From assembly GCA_027487575.1 (NCBI GenBank), contig JAIYDJ010000056.1:1-42400 (forward strand): DNA of 42,400 nucleotides, in the 5' to 3' direction. The translations under genes and the position numbers were made by a program. The notes beneath the pieces are model-generated. The model was not told the origin of the DNA. It did no database searches and worked only from the letters and a program-made list of their open reading frames with translations. Every line of letters starts with the position of its first letter. The first letter of the stretch is position 1. The stretch comes from Rhodobacter sp. GTDB lineage: Bacteria > Pseudomonadota > Alphaproteobacteria > Rhodobacterales > Rhodobacteraceae. Shown in pieces: positions 7,153 through 15,240 of this stretch.

Positions 7153-8712
7153 CTATATCCTTATCAAGAACGCTGAATTTCGCAGGCGCGGTCGTAGTCT
7201 GATGGTAACCCATGCAAGCAGGACCAGCGCCAGTGCGGTCCAGTCGCCGAAGCGAGCATAAGGGGTCTGCGAAAGCGGTCGTGGCAAGCGTGTGTCAATT
7301 ATTCCTGCCGTTCCAAGTTCGAGCATAGCGACTGTCCGACCGTAGGCGTCGACCACAGCGGAAATTCCGGTGTTGGCCGCACGAACAAGCGGGAGACCTT
7401 CTTCGACCGCTCGCATTCGGACTGAAGCCAGATGTTGCCACGGTCCGATCGAAGTGCCGAACCAGGCATCGTTGGTTGCGTTGAAGATCCAGTCTGGACG
7501 GATCGCATCATCGGCGACATGGCCGGGAAAGATTGCCTCATAGCAGATCGCCACTCCAACATAGGGGTGGGGCCCAATCGCCAGCGTGCGTGGTCCAGGG
7601 CCGGGCGCAAAATCGCCCAAAGATTGAACTAACCGCTGAAACGGCAACACACTGCGCCAGGGAACATACTCGCCAAAGGGCACGAGGTGATGCTTGGCGT
7701 AACGTGTGAGAACTGTGCCGTCCGGAGCGATGGCGAGGACGGAATTGCGGTAGACCGGCCCCGCCCCGGTTTTTTCCCGCTCCGGGCTGCCGGTGAGCAA
7801 GACACCCGTTTCGGACAACAGCCACCCCAACATGACCCGTGCGCCACGATCCTCTGCAAGGAACCCAGGCCAGGCGGTTTCGGGCCAAAGCAAAAGATCG
7901 AACGACCCGCGGCGGGCCGACAGGGAAAAAAGCCGCAGGATGTTCGCTTTTCGGGAGGTTTCATCCCATTTGGCACTTTGCGCGATGTTTGGCTGCACGA
8001 CCCGAACCTGCGTGCCACGGTCCGACGCCGGGTCTGAGGTGGCAATCCGCACCACTCCAAAGCCTGCAACGCTAACCATAATCGCGGCCGCACCAGTCAG
8101 GCGAAGCATCCGCAGATGGCGGTCAGCACGACCGAAGGCGAGACCAGCAAGTGACGCACACAGCGCGAGCAGAAATCCAAGCCCGTAACTGCCGACCACC
8201 GAAGCGGCTTGGGACAGAACGGTCCAGTCAGCCAGCGTGTAGGCTGCAAGATTCCATGGAAACCCGGTCACGACATGTCCTCGCAGCCACTCAGACGCCG
8301 CCCAAGACGTGGCGAGCGACAGCGCTGGAGCCAGGCCGGACCGCGCCATGCGCGCCGCGACGGCACATGCCAATGCTGGAAACGCCGATAGCAGCCCGGC
8401 GAGGGCGAACACAGCAGGCAGCGCGAGCCATCCGAACCGGTCTGCCTCGACCTGAAAGCTTTCAGTGATCCAGAGCAGGCCGGGCACAAACTGTCCCAAG
8501 CCGAACATATATCCAAGCCCGAACGCCCCAAGCGCCGACGCGCCACGCAACACCAGTGCAAGCGCCACGAAGGCAACCAGCGCGAGCGGCAAAATCGAAT
8601 AGGGCGGCAGGGCGAGGACAAGGCATGCACCTGCCGCTATGACAATCCCCAGTCTGGCCAGACGTCGCAGGTGCGTCCTGCCGGAAAACGGATGTCCGTC
8701 TGAAATGATCAA
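7153..8712 (-). CDS. lnt: Apolipoprotein N-acyltransferase (accessory Lnt)
   Basis: Lnt adds the third acyl chain to the N-terminal Cys of bacterial lipoproteins. The protein has an N-terminal region of about six membrane segments, then a periplasmic carbon-nitrogen-hydrolase domain. The catalytic triad is visible: Glu278 (L-W-P-E-T-A-W-P), Lys340 (Y-A-K-H-H-L-V-P-F-G-E-Y) and Cys390 (I-C-Y-E-A-I-F-P), with spacing like E. coli. A final hydrophobic segment closes it. The start is uncertain: TTG at 8712 lies 11 nt after GGAGG and leaves a leader of about 25 nt, while TTG at 8730 would be almost leaderless. A chromosomal Lnt is expected in any such host, so this is a second copy, placed behind a MerR-type operator. 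That arrangement points to metal-induced lipoprotein maturation. Confidence 0.92.
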   Translation of the reverse strand: MIISDGHPFSGRTHLRRLARLGIVIAAGACLVLALPPYSILPLALVAFVALALVLRGASALGAFGLGYMFGLGQFVPGLLWITESFQVEADRFGWLALPAVFALAGLLSAFPALACAVAARMARSGLAPALSLATSWAASEWLRGHVVTGFPWNLAAYTLADWTVLSQAASVVGSYGLGFLLALCASLAGLAFGRADRHLRMLRLTGAAAIMVSVAGFGVVRIATSDPASDRGTQVRVVQPNIAQSAKWDETSRKANILRLFSLSARRGSFDLLLWPETAWPGFLAEDRGARVMLGWLLSETGVLLTGSPEREKTGAGPVYRNSVLAIAPDGTVLTRYAKHHLVPFGEYVPWRSVLPFQRLVQSLGDFAPGPGPRTLAIGPHPYVGVAICYEAIFPGHVADDAIRPDWIFNATNDAWFGTSIGPWQHLASVRMRAVEEGLPLVRAANTGISAVVDAYGRTVAMLELGTAGIIDTRLPRPLSQTPYARFGDWTALALVLLAWVTIRLRPRLRNSAFLIRI

Positions 8713-8742
8713 TTCTGCCAGAACCTCCAAATTGCAGAGTGA

Positions 8743-8773
8743 CGGCTAACTGCTCTAGCAACTAGAGGTGCAA
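8743..8773 (-). promoter_or_regulatory. MerR-type promoter/operator before lnt
   Basis: On the minus strand TTGCAC (8773-8768) is followed after 19 bp by a weak -10 (TAGCCG). The spacer contains the perfect dyad CTCTAG-TTG-CTAGAG (8767-8753). The core is nearly identical to the operator before the metal ATPase, so the same MerR regulator is the likely activator. It also lies upstream of the divergent L,D-transpeptidase gene. Confidence 0.8.
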
Positions 8774-8983
8774 CATTTCCTTTGGCAGATCACGGCATTG
8801 TCAGAATGGCGCAGCAGAAGGGGCTTTTTTCAATGGCCGCCGTGTTGCGATGAAAACTGCTACGCGAGGCCGAAGGTCACATAGACTTGACTGGACAACA
8901 GGGCCGCTTTGCCGACCGCCTACTTCACGATACGTACGCAATCGAAGGATTTGCGCTGCGATAATTTGAAGAAAGCGAAGCCC

Positions 8984-9649
8984 ATGTTCACACGACGCCA
9001 TTTCATTGCAACAACAGCCGCGCTGTTTTCGGCACCGATTGCCGCCCCGGTGTTCGCCGCGTCGCATCTGCAAGATCAGTGGGCGGCTTGGGATGCGGAG
9101 GTTACTCCGCCGGGCTATGATCCGGCCATGACCAATCCTTGGGGATTGCATCCGCGCCTGCTGCCGACCCGCGTCGAAGCTCGTGCAGGGCTGGTGCCGG
9201 GCGATATCCATGTCGACGCGATCGCGAGGTATCTCTACCATATTCAGGCTGATGGCACGGCCATGCGCTACGGCGTCGCCATCGGCCGTGATGGCTTGTA
9301 CGAGCCCGGAACCTACACGATCCGCCGCAAGGCGAAATGGCCAAGCTGGACGCCGACCCCCGCCATGATTGAGCGTGAGCCGGAAATCTATGCGAAATAT
9401 GTCGATGGCATGGCCCCCGGTCCGGCAAATGCCTTGGGTTCCCGCGCGCTCTATCTCTTTGTTGGTGAGCGCGACACCTATCTGCGAATCCACGGCTCTC
9501 CGCTTCCGGGTTCAATCGGAAGCCGCGCGAGTTCGGGCTGTGTGCGCATGGTCATGCCACATATCAACGACCTGTTCGATCAGGTCGAGGCTGGCGTAAC
9601 GGCGCATCTCTACCCCGCCGAAGAAGGGAATGTGGCGACGACCCTGTGA
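8984..9649 (+). CDS. L,D-transpeptidase (YkuD family), exported
   Basis: The start at 8984 opens a signal with R-R-H-F-I and a hydrophobic run ending A-F-A-type near residue 25; the mature protein is about 195 residues. The YkuD catalytic signature is present: His170 (R-I-H-G-S), then S-S-G-C-V-R-M with nucleophile Cys186. These enzymes make 3-3 peptidoglycan cross-links or attach proteins to the wall. The gene is divergent from lnt across 271 bp that contain the MerR-type operator, and the rest of that gap holds no convincing gene. Copper is known to inhibit L,D-transpeptidases through the active-site Cys, so a plasmid copy in a copper cluster could replace a poisoned host enzyme (inference). 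Confidence 0.93.
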   Translation: MFTRRHFIATTAALFSAPIAAPVFAASHLQDQWAAWDAEVTPPGYDPAMTNPWGLHPRLLPTRVEARAGLVPGDIHVDAIARYLYHIQADGTAMRYGVAIGRDGLYEPGTYTIRRKAKWPSWTPTPAMIEREPEIYAKYVDGMAPGPANALGSRALYLFVGERDTYLRIHGSPLPGSIGSRASSGCVRMVMPHINDLFDQVEAGVTAHLYPAEEGNVATTL

Positions 9650-9698
9650 CGGACACCGCCCATTTGCGCGTTTGGGGCTGCCAGCGGGACTTTTCGGA

Positions 9699-10073
9699 TC
9701 AGCCCACCGAGGCAGTTTTGGCTGCAGCGTCGGTGCAAATCGGCCTGCCCCTAACCGATCGCAGCGGCAACATCGTCGTCTCAACCGGCCCGACATGGCG
9801 GTACCAATAGCAGCCGTCTTCGGGTTTCAGGATCACTTCCTGCAGGTTCTGATACGGTGCCGCAATCATGGCGACCCCTTCCGGCAGCTCCTTTAGAAAC
9901 CCGGTCGTTTTGTCAGTCGCCTGATTGATCGGGACGGTGCAGGCCCCAAGTGCAAGAAACCCAATCGCAAGACAAATCGACCGCGACTGCCTCGAAGCCA
10001 CGGGCGGGGTTCGGTTTATGCGCGCGACGTTCTCGGCTGTGATCTCTGACCTGTTAATACTGCTCGGTCGCAT
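9699..10073 (-). CDS. Small lipoprotein of unknown function
   Basis: The ATG at 10073 follows AAGGAT at good spacing. A hydrophobic segment ends in the lipobox L-A-L-G-A-C at about residue 45, which makes the N-terminal region before the signal unusually long; a GTG at 10001 would shorten it but has no ribosome site. The mature part, about 80 residues, contains two Cys (E-D-G-C-Y-W-Y and P-I-C-T). Similar small lipoproteins with the D-G-C-Y-W pattern occur as hypotheticals in Rhodobacterales. It is convergent with the L,D-transpeptidase and lies just downstream of the ZIP gene. Confidence 0.65.
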   Translation of the reverse strand: MRPSSINRSEITAENVARINRTPPVASRQSRSICLAIGFLALGACTVPINQATDKTTGFLKELPEGVAMIAAPYQNLQEVILKPEDGCYWYRHVGPVETTMLPLRSVRGRPICTDAAAKTASVG

Positions 10074-10145
10074 TGGATATCCTTGTTTCTTGTTCTATCG
10101 CGTTCCTGATCCGGTATGGGCAGCTTTGGCCCAAGCCTGCGGGCA

Positions 10146-11327
10146 CTATACCTTGATCAGGGCCGCGGTGGCATACATGAACGCGAGCCCAGCCAGAAAA
10201 CCGCCAAGAACAGCGGGAGCAAACAGCACGACTTGCCGGTCGTTGTTCTGGCGCATCAGGTAGGCGGTGACCTCAACCATGACCTGCAGGATTGCACCCG
10301 CCCCGACGGCCAGCGCCAATGCCGACCATTGCGGCGCGTAGGCTAGACTGCCCGCCCACATGCCCAGAACTGCCGGGCCGCCCGCCAGTAACGTAAGGGC
10401 AGCAAAGGTCCAAAGTGGTGGCCGGACACGCAGCATTGGTGCGGCGATGCCGATGCCTTCCGTCACATTGTGCAGCGCAAATCCGAGGACGAGGAAGGTG
10501 CCAAGCCCTGCCGACCCGGCAGCGAACGCCCCACCGATGGCCAGCCCTTCTCCGAAATTGTGCAACCCGATCCCGAGGGCGATGTAGAAGGCCAGCGCCA
10601 GCCCTTCGGGCGTGCCGCGCCAGCGTCCGATGGCCATCAGCAACAGGAAACTCGCCAAGCCGGCCAGCCAGACCATTGCAGACCCCTGGAACAATGCGGC
10701 GGCACTGGCCGCAAGTTCCAGCGCCTCGGAGGTCATGTCGATGAGCAGAAAGGCCAGCAGGCCCACAGTCAGCGCGAGCAGGAAATTCATGCCCCCCCGC
10801 CCGACCCCGCGCATCGCCGGATAGAACATCAAGCCAAGCGCCACCGGCAGCAGGCCGACAATTGCACCCACCAGCGCCTGAAGCCGCAGTTGGCCACCCG
10901 TGGCCTTTGGCGTCGGCACAGCCACGGCAATTTCATGCTCGAATGCGGTCCCGGTGTTGGACAGCATATTCACAAGATGCGCTTCACCCAAAACCCAAGG
11001 ATAGGGGATCTGCACCCAGACGGTATCGCCGCGCGCAATCGGTCCCGGCGGGTCTTGCGTGAACGTCCAGAACGCATCGTCTACGGCCACTTGCGCAATA
11101 GCCATGGGTTCTGATCCACCGGCGCGCACCAGCAGCCCGATCCCGGCCTCATCCAGAATGGTCCGCTCCACAGTCAGCGCTTCGACCGCGGGCGCGCCGT
11201 TGTTGAAGCTGCGCAGGGGATCAAGCGACGCGATCCAGACGAAGGCACCAAGCATGGCTGCCAACGGCACAAGCACCAATAGCAGACGGGTCAGCACGGG
11301 GCGGGTTGGTTGGCTCTGGTCGCTCAT
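10146..11327 (-). CDS. ZIP-family metal transporter with an N-terminal periplasmic domain
   Basis: The 393-residue protein begins with one membrane anchor (residues 12-33), followed by an extracytoplasmic domain of about 105 residues that normal ZIP transporters lack, then the ZIP core of about eight helices. The metal-site helices show H-N-F-G-E-G (256-261) and H-N-V-T-E-G (286-291). ZIP proteins import divalent metals such as Zn, Mn or Fe. Its ATG overlaps the stop of the upstream multicopper oxidase, so the two are coupled, and both sit behind an MntR-like operator. Manganese or iron is therefore the best substrate guess. Confidence 0.88.
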   Translation of the reverse strand: MSDQSQPTRPVLTRLLLVLVPLAAMLGAFVWIASLDPLRSFNNGAPAVEALTVERTILDEAGIGLLVRAGGSEPMAIAQVAVDDAFWTFTQDPPGPIARGDTVWVQIPYPWVLGEAHLVNMLSNTGTAFEHEIAVAVPTPKATGGQLRLQALVGAIVGLLPVALGLMFYPAMRGVGRGGMNFLLALTVGLLAFLLIDMTSEALELAASAAALFQGSAMVWLAGLASFLLLMAIGRWRGTPEGLALAFYIALGIGLHNFGEGLAIGGAFAAGSAGLGTFLVLGFALHNVTEGIGIAAPMLRVRPPLWTFAALTLLAGGPAVLGMWAGSLAYAPQWSALALAVGAGAILQVMVEVTAYLMRQNNDRQVVLFAPAVLGGFLAGLAFMYATAALIKV

Positions 11328-12469
11328 GCTGCGGGTCCCCGAACGTCAAACATGCCGACCCAGCCAAGCTCGGTGAACTCGGACTGGTGGGCGTGGAACA
11401 TGTACATGCCATCCTCGTGCTCGGCGAAGCTGAATTCAAGAATGCCGCGCTGCGCCTGACACTGGGTGATAAGATCGACGGTGCGCAGGGTGGGCGTCAG
11501 TGTGGTGCCGGTGTCGAAGTAGTTAAAGAAATTCGCGTGCAGATGGAACGAGTTGATCGGGTCGAACTCGGTCACGTTGACCAAGTAGATCCGCACAGGC
11601 CGGGTCTTGTCGATTTGGATCGGCACGTTCATGTAGGCTTGGCCGACAGTATTGGCGGCATAAACCTCGTTGGCACCGTCGAAGTTTGTATCGAAGGCGT
11701 TCATCACCATCGCCAGTTCCTGCCATTCGGCATTCTCGGGACTGCCGTGCAAGCGCGACGCAGCAATAGCTGTAAAGGCCGGGTCCGTCTGGCGTGCTGG
11801 GTCGGGGTCGATGACGAACAGTCCATACATGCCCTTGTGCATGTGCCGTTTCAGCGGCAGCGCATGGCAGTGATACAGATGGCAGCCAAAGGGCTTTGCG
11901 TCGAACTCGTAGATGAATTCCTCGCCGGGCCCGATCAGCCCGGCACCTGGAACACCGTCCATCCGCGCTGAATGGATGCCATGGAAATGCATGGAATGTG
12001 GGTGCGAGCCCAGATTGCGGAAGACGATCCGCAGCCTTTCACCTTCCTTCGCCCTCAGGGCCGGTCCGGGCACACGACCGTTGAATGTCCAGGCGGGAAA
12101 AAAGATGCCGGGGGCAATCTCGATTTCTCTGTCGATGGCATCGACTTCGAAAGTGCGCAGAGTCCTGCCATCGGGCAGCAGCTCGGTTCGACCAGTCTCC
12201 CAGTCTGTCAACATGGAGGTAGGATCGAACCCGTTCCTGCCGTGATCGACCAGACCGACCGTTGTCATGTTGCCATGCGCCATCCCCGACATGGGTGCCG
12301 CATAGGGATCGGATGGCATGTTGGACATGTCGTGACCGGCCATCGGGTCTGGTACGCTTTGCGAGCGCGCGCTGCCAGCGGCGATCGCAGCACCACCCGC
12401 AGCCACAAGACCACCGACAAGCAGCGCGCGGCGCGACGGGTCAACGGAGCGTTCGGTATCGGCAGGCAT
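11324..12469 (-). CDS. Two-domain multicopper oxidase (laccase-like), MntR-linked
   Basis: The start at 12469 follows GAGGAAG and gives a Tat signal (P-S-R-R-A-L-L, Ala/Gly-rich h-region). A Met/His-rich stretch follows the signal (M-A-G-H-D-M-S-N-M). Four H-x-H motifs mark a trinuclear centre: H-F-H-G at 161-164, H-C-H at 200-202, F-H-L-H and F-H-A-H near the C-terminus. The type 1 ligands (Cys201, His209, Met214) lie in the first domain, as in two-domain oxidases and nitrite-reductase relatives, and no Cys is found in the second motif set. It likely oxidises a metal ion in the periplasm (Mn, Fe or Cu). Translational coupling to a ZIP importer and divergence from mntR favour Mn or Fe. Confidence 0.9.
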   Translation of the reverse strand: MPADTERSVDPSRRALLVGGLVAAGGAAIAAGSARSQSVPDPMAGHDMSNMPSDPYAAPMSGMAHGNMTTVGLVDHGRNGFDPTSMLTDWETGRTELLPDGRTLRTFEVDAIDREIEIAPGIFFPAWTFNGRVPGPALRAKEGERLRIVFRNLGSHPHSMHFHGIHSARMDGVPGAGLIGPGEEFIYEFDAKPFGCHLYHCHALPLKRHMHKGMYGLFVIDPDPARQTDPAFTAIAASRLHGSPENAEWQELAMVMNAFDTNFDGANEVYAANTVGQAYMNVPIQIDKTRPVRIYLVNVTEFDPINSFHLHANFFNYFDTGTTLTPTLRTVDLITQCQAQRGILEFSFAEHEDGMYMFHAHQSEFTELGWVGMFDVRGPAA

Positions 12470-12516
12470 GGATCGGACTTCCTCGCAAGAGCGGCACCAA
12501 AGTCTGTGCGCCAAAA

Positions 12517-12532
12517 GTTAGACAAGGCTAAC
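12517..12532. promoter_or_regulatory. MntR-like operator
   Basis: GTTAG-ACAAGG-CTAAC is a perfect 5-bp inverted repeat in the 114-bp gap between the divergent oxidase and mntR genes. The centre and arms resemble MntR boxes of the DtxR family (TTAG...GGCTAA type). It is placed to control both directions. Confidence 0.75.
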
Positions 12533-12583
12533 AATCTGCTCTGTGCCTTTACGTTTCAATCCATTTCGTGCAAAACTGAACTG

Positions 12584-13042
12584 ATGACGAACGTTGATCT
12601 CCAGAAAACAAATGCAGTCGAGCCTGAAGCCCGGGCCGGCGACGCCCGCGCCGAGGCGTTTCAGGGCGTGCGCGCGGCAAGGCGCAATGAACTGGCGGAA
12701 GACTACGTCGAGTTGATCGCCGAATTGATTCACAATCAGGGCGAAGCGCGTCCCGTCGACATTGCAACCAAGATGGGCGTCACGGCACCCACCGTGGCCA
12801 AGACCCTCGACCGTCTGGCCCGGGACGGGCTGATCACCCGCGCCAAGTATCGCTCCGTTTTTTTGACTGAGGAAGGCCGCGCACTGGCCAAGGAATGCCG
12901 CCACCGGCATGAGATCGTGTTGCGGTTTCTGATCCGCCTCGGGCTTGACCCTGAGACAGCCGAACACGACGCCGAAGGCATCGAACATCACGTCAGCGAG
13001 CGCACGCTTGCCTTGTTCGCAGCATTTGCCAATCGGTCCTGA
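12584..13042 (+). CDS. mntR: MntR, manganese-responsive DtxR-family repressor
   Basis: A 152-residue protein of the short DtxR type lacking an SH3 domain, the length of E. coli MntR. A winged helix (I-A-T-K-M-G-V-T-A-P-T-V-A-K-T-L, residues 60-75) is followed by the dimer and metal-binding domain. Candidate ligands are Cys105, His109, Glu110 and the C-terminal A-E-H-D-A-E-G-I-E-H segment (128-136). The ATG at 12584 has no strong ribosome site. With Mn(II) bound it should repress its target at the palindrome just upstream, controlling the divergent oxidase-ZIP pair and itself. Confidence 0.9.
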   Translation: MTNVDLQKTNAVEPEARAGDARAEAFQGVRAARRNELAEDYVELIAELIHNQGEARPVDIATKMGVTAPTVAKTLDRLARDGLITRAKYRSVFLTEEGRALAKECRHRHEIVLRFLIRLGLDPETAEHDAEGIEHHVSERTLALFAAFANRS

Positions 13043-13054
13043 GCCGACGCTCAG
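13039..13054. terminator. Possible short bidirectional hairpin between mntR and the DsbA-like gene
   Basis: CTGAGC-CGAC-GCTCAG forms a 6-bp stem spanning both stop codons of the convergent genes. It has no long T run on either side, so its strength as a terminator is doubtful. Confidence 0.35.
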
Positions 13055-13710
13055 ACACTTTCGACTGCGGCTTTGACTTCGGCAATCAAACTTTCCGGGC
13101 TCACGTTTTCCAGCCGTTTGCCGTCTAGAAAGAAGGTCGGCGTCTGACGGATCCCAACGGCTTCGACATCGGCCATGTCCTGATTGAGGACACCGGTAAT
13201 CCCTGGAAACAGGCGGTCGCTCTCGGCCTTTTTCAGATCAAGCCCAACCGCCCCCGCCACCCGCCAGGCGACATCCATCTGCGGTCCGTCGTGCAGCGCC
13301 CAAGTGGGTTGCTTTTCAAGCAGGGCGTCGAGAACCTGTTCAAACTTGTCCTGCATCCGCGCGACCTCAAGGATGCGCACTGCCTCGTCCGAACCTTGGT
13401 GGAACACCGTGTAGCGCAGCACGACACGGACCTGCGTGGGGAACTGCTTTTTGATTTCCATCACGGTCGGGTGAAATGCGCGGCAGGCCTCGCAGGAAGG
13501 ATCGAAGAACTCGACCAGCGTGACCGGCGCATCGGCGGGGCCAAAGCTGGGGGAGTGGGGGCGGATCAAAAGTGCCGGGTCGACGGCCGGGGTAGCAGCT
13601 GCGACCGCTTCGGCTTCGGCCTTACGTTGGCGGTTCAGGAAAAAGGCACCGCCGCCGAAAGCGACAAGGCCAAGAGCCGAAGCCCCGATCAAAAGAGTGC
13701 GGCGGTTCAT
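13051..13710 (-). CDS. DsbA-like thiol oxidoreductase (anchored)
   Basis: The ATG overlaps the dsbB stop as ATGA. The 219-residue protein has an N-terminal anchor or signal (R-R-T-L-L-I-G-A, residues 1-25) and a thioredoxin/DsbA domain with the active site D-P-S-C-E-A-C-R (Cys73 and Cys76) and a cis-Pro loop at Q-T-P-T-F-F. Paired with DsbB, it should form disulfides in exported proteins, possibly Cys-rich metal proteins of this island. It ends the minus-strand operon that starts with the metal ATPase. Confidence 0.9.
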   Translation of the reverse strand: MNRRTLLIGASALGLVAFGGGAFFLNRQRKAEAEAVAAATPAVDPALLIRPHSPSFGPADAPVTLVEFFDPSCEACRAFHPTVMEIKKQFPTQVRVVLRYTVFHQGSDEAVRILEVARMQDKFEQVLDALLEKQPTWALHDGPQMDVAWRVAGAVGLDLKKAESDRLFPGITGVLNQDMADVEAVGIRQTPTFFLDGKRLENVSPESLIAEVKAAVESV

Positions 13711-14144
13711 GTGCGGGTTCCTTTTGGAATAATCAGACAGGCAAGGATGGCGGCGAAGGCGGCCAATGACAGGTAGGGAATCGGCAGGCCAAGGATGGTC
13801 TGCGCCGGACCCGAGCAGGACGGTCCGTCCTTGGTGCAGGGTGCGACCGCCTCGGGGACAAGTCCGAGATAAAGCCCGGAGTGCCAACCTGCCAGTGTCA
13901 GACCCGCCAGCACCAGCGGAAGGGCGTAGGCGCGCGCAATGCCATCCCCTCGCCAAAGCGACAGGCCAAGGATCGGGACCAGCGGGAACATCGCGATGCG
14001 CTGATACCAGCAAAGGGTACAGGGCATCTGTCTCAGCACCTCGCCAATGAACAGCGCGCCAAGCGTCGCTGCAAGGGCAATCAGGAACGCGGCCGTCAGG
14101 GGCACGTCATCGCGCGACAGCGTCTGTGTATCAGCGTTGGTCAA
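13707..14144 (-). CDS. dsbB: DsbB-like disulfide bond formation protein
   Basis: The best start is TTG at 14144, seven bases after TAAGGAG; longer ATG starts would overlap lspA widely and lack the family sequence. The 145-residue product has four membrane helices, the quinone-proximal pair M-P-C-T-L-C-W-Y (Cys42 and Cys45) and the second pair A-P-C and P-S-C-S (Cys103 and Cys110). DsbB reoxidises DsbA and passes electrons to quinone. It overlaps lspA by 14 bp upstream and the DsbA-like gene by 4 bp downstream. Confidence 0.92.
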   Translation of the reverse strand: MTNADTQTLSRDDVPLTAAFLIALAATLGALFIGEVLRQMPCTLCWYQRIAMFPLVPILGLSLWRGDGIARAYALPLVLAGLTLAGWHSGLYLGLVPEAVAPCTKDGPSCSGPAQTILGLPIPYLSLAAFAAILACLIIPKGTRT

Positions 14145-14616
14145 GAACAGGCTCCTTACGGCGGCGAAAGGGCAGAGAGGCGGTGATGATGCAGACCGCC
14201 CCCAGCGTGATGGCGATATCCGCGACATTGAAAGTGGGCCAGTGCCAGTCGCGCCAGTAGAGATCAAGGAAATCGGTCACCGCACCCTGCCGCAGCCGGT
14301 CGATAATGTTGCCAATCGCCCCACCAACCACAAGCGCAAAGCCCGCGCGTTCAAACGGATGGCGTGCCCGGAACGCCATGACAGCAAACATCAGGGTTAG
14401 TGCTCCGGTCAGCGCTGCCATTAGCAGGGGTTTGCCTGCCATCACGCCTGACAGCATGCCGAAGCTCGATCCTTCGTTGAAACCGAGCGTCAGGTTAAAG
14501 CCGGGGAAGACGGCAACCGGCTGGCCAAGCGCGAGCTTTGACAGGGCTGCTGCCTTGCTCAGCTGATCGGCGAGAGTAGTTGCCGCGATCAGGACGACAA
14601 CCATACGCGCGTTCAT
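14131..14616 (-). CDS. lspA: Lipoprotein signal peptidase (LspA; PbrC-type accessory copy)
   Basis: LspA removes the signal peptide of prolipoproteins. The 161-residue protein has four membrane helices, the boxes N-I-I-D-R-L and V-T-D-F-L-D (catalytic Asp115) and F-N-V-A-D (Asp133). The ATG overlaps the upstream methyltransferase-like stop as ATGA, with AAGGAA before it. In the lead-resistance operon of Cupriavidus metallidurans, PbrC is a signal peptidase of this family next to the ATPase, so this looks like the same partnership. Lnt, the later enzyme of lipoprotein maturation, is also on this island. Confidence 0.93.
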   Translation of the reverse strand: MNARMVVVLIAATTLADQLSKAAALSKLALGQPVAVFPGFNLTLGFNEGSSFGMLSGVMAGKPLLMAALTGALTLMFAVMAFRARHPFERAGFALVVGGAIGNIIDRLRQGAVTDFLDLYWRDWHWPTFNVADIAITLGAVCIITASLPFRRRKEPVLDQR

Positions 14617-15236
14617 GACGTTTCCTTGGCGTGAAAGCCGATCCAACGCGGGACGGACGCGGCATAGCGGTCATAGTCGGGGCCCAAGGCCTCACGAAGG
14701 GCACCCTCTTCCGACCGGATCTGCGTGGTGGCTGACCAGAGGAACAGGATCGCCGCAAGGATGGTCGGTACGGCAGGGACCGCGAGGGCGACCCCGGTCA
14801 GCAGAGCAAACTGTCCGACAAAGGTCGGGTTGCGGCTGAACTGATAAAGCCCGCCTGAGACGAGGCTACCCGTTTGGCCGGTCACCACACCGACGCGCCA
14901 GGAAGTGCCCATCGACATCTGAGCCGCAAAGGCCACCATTGCGCCAAGGCCCGCGATGAAGATGCCGATCATGCCTAGTATGGGTGCCTTCCCCTCGGTC
15001 CAGAACGGATCGACCTTGTGCAGCATGGGCAGCGCCAACCAAAGCAGCGGCCCAAAGAAGGCCAGCGCGAATGCCGCGCGGAACCCGAAGGCCGCCAACC
15101 GGTCGCGCCCGGTGGCGCGCGCGAACAGCCAGACCGGTCGTCCCGCCGCCTGCGCTGCAACAGCACTGCCCCAGAAGAACAGCGCGAGATAACCGAAGAG
15201 AAGGGCCAGCGCGGCCCAGCCGAAAGCAGACATCAT
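14613..15236 (-). CDS. Isoprenylcysteine methyltransferase-like integral membrane protein
   Basis: The 207-residue protein has about five hydrophobic segments and the ICMT/PEMT-like end: S-G-G-L-Y-Q-F-S-R-N-P-T-F-V-G, then R-S-E-E-G-A-L, and G-P-D-Y-D-R-Y. These bind S-adenosylmethionine in the family. The bacterial substrate is unknown. Genes of this type recur beside heavy-metal ATPases and lspA in alphaproteobacterial resistance clusters. It starts 4 bp after the ATPase stop, at a tandem ATG-ATG. Confidence 0.85.
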   Translation of the reverse strand: MMSAFGWAALALLFGYLALFFWGSAVAAQAAGRPVWLFARATGRDRLAAFGFRAAFALAFFGPLLWLALPMLHKVDPFWTEGKAPILGMIGIFIAGLGAMVAFAAQMSMGTSWRVGVVTGQTGSLVSGGLYQFSRNPTFVGQFALLTGVALAVPAVPTILAAILFLWSATTQIRSEEGALREALGPDYDRYAASVPRWIGFHAKETS

Positions 15237-15240
15237 CGGA

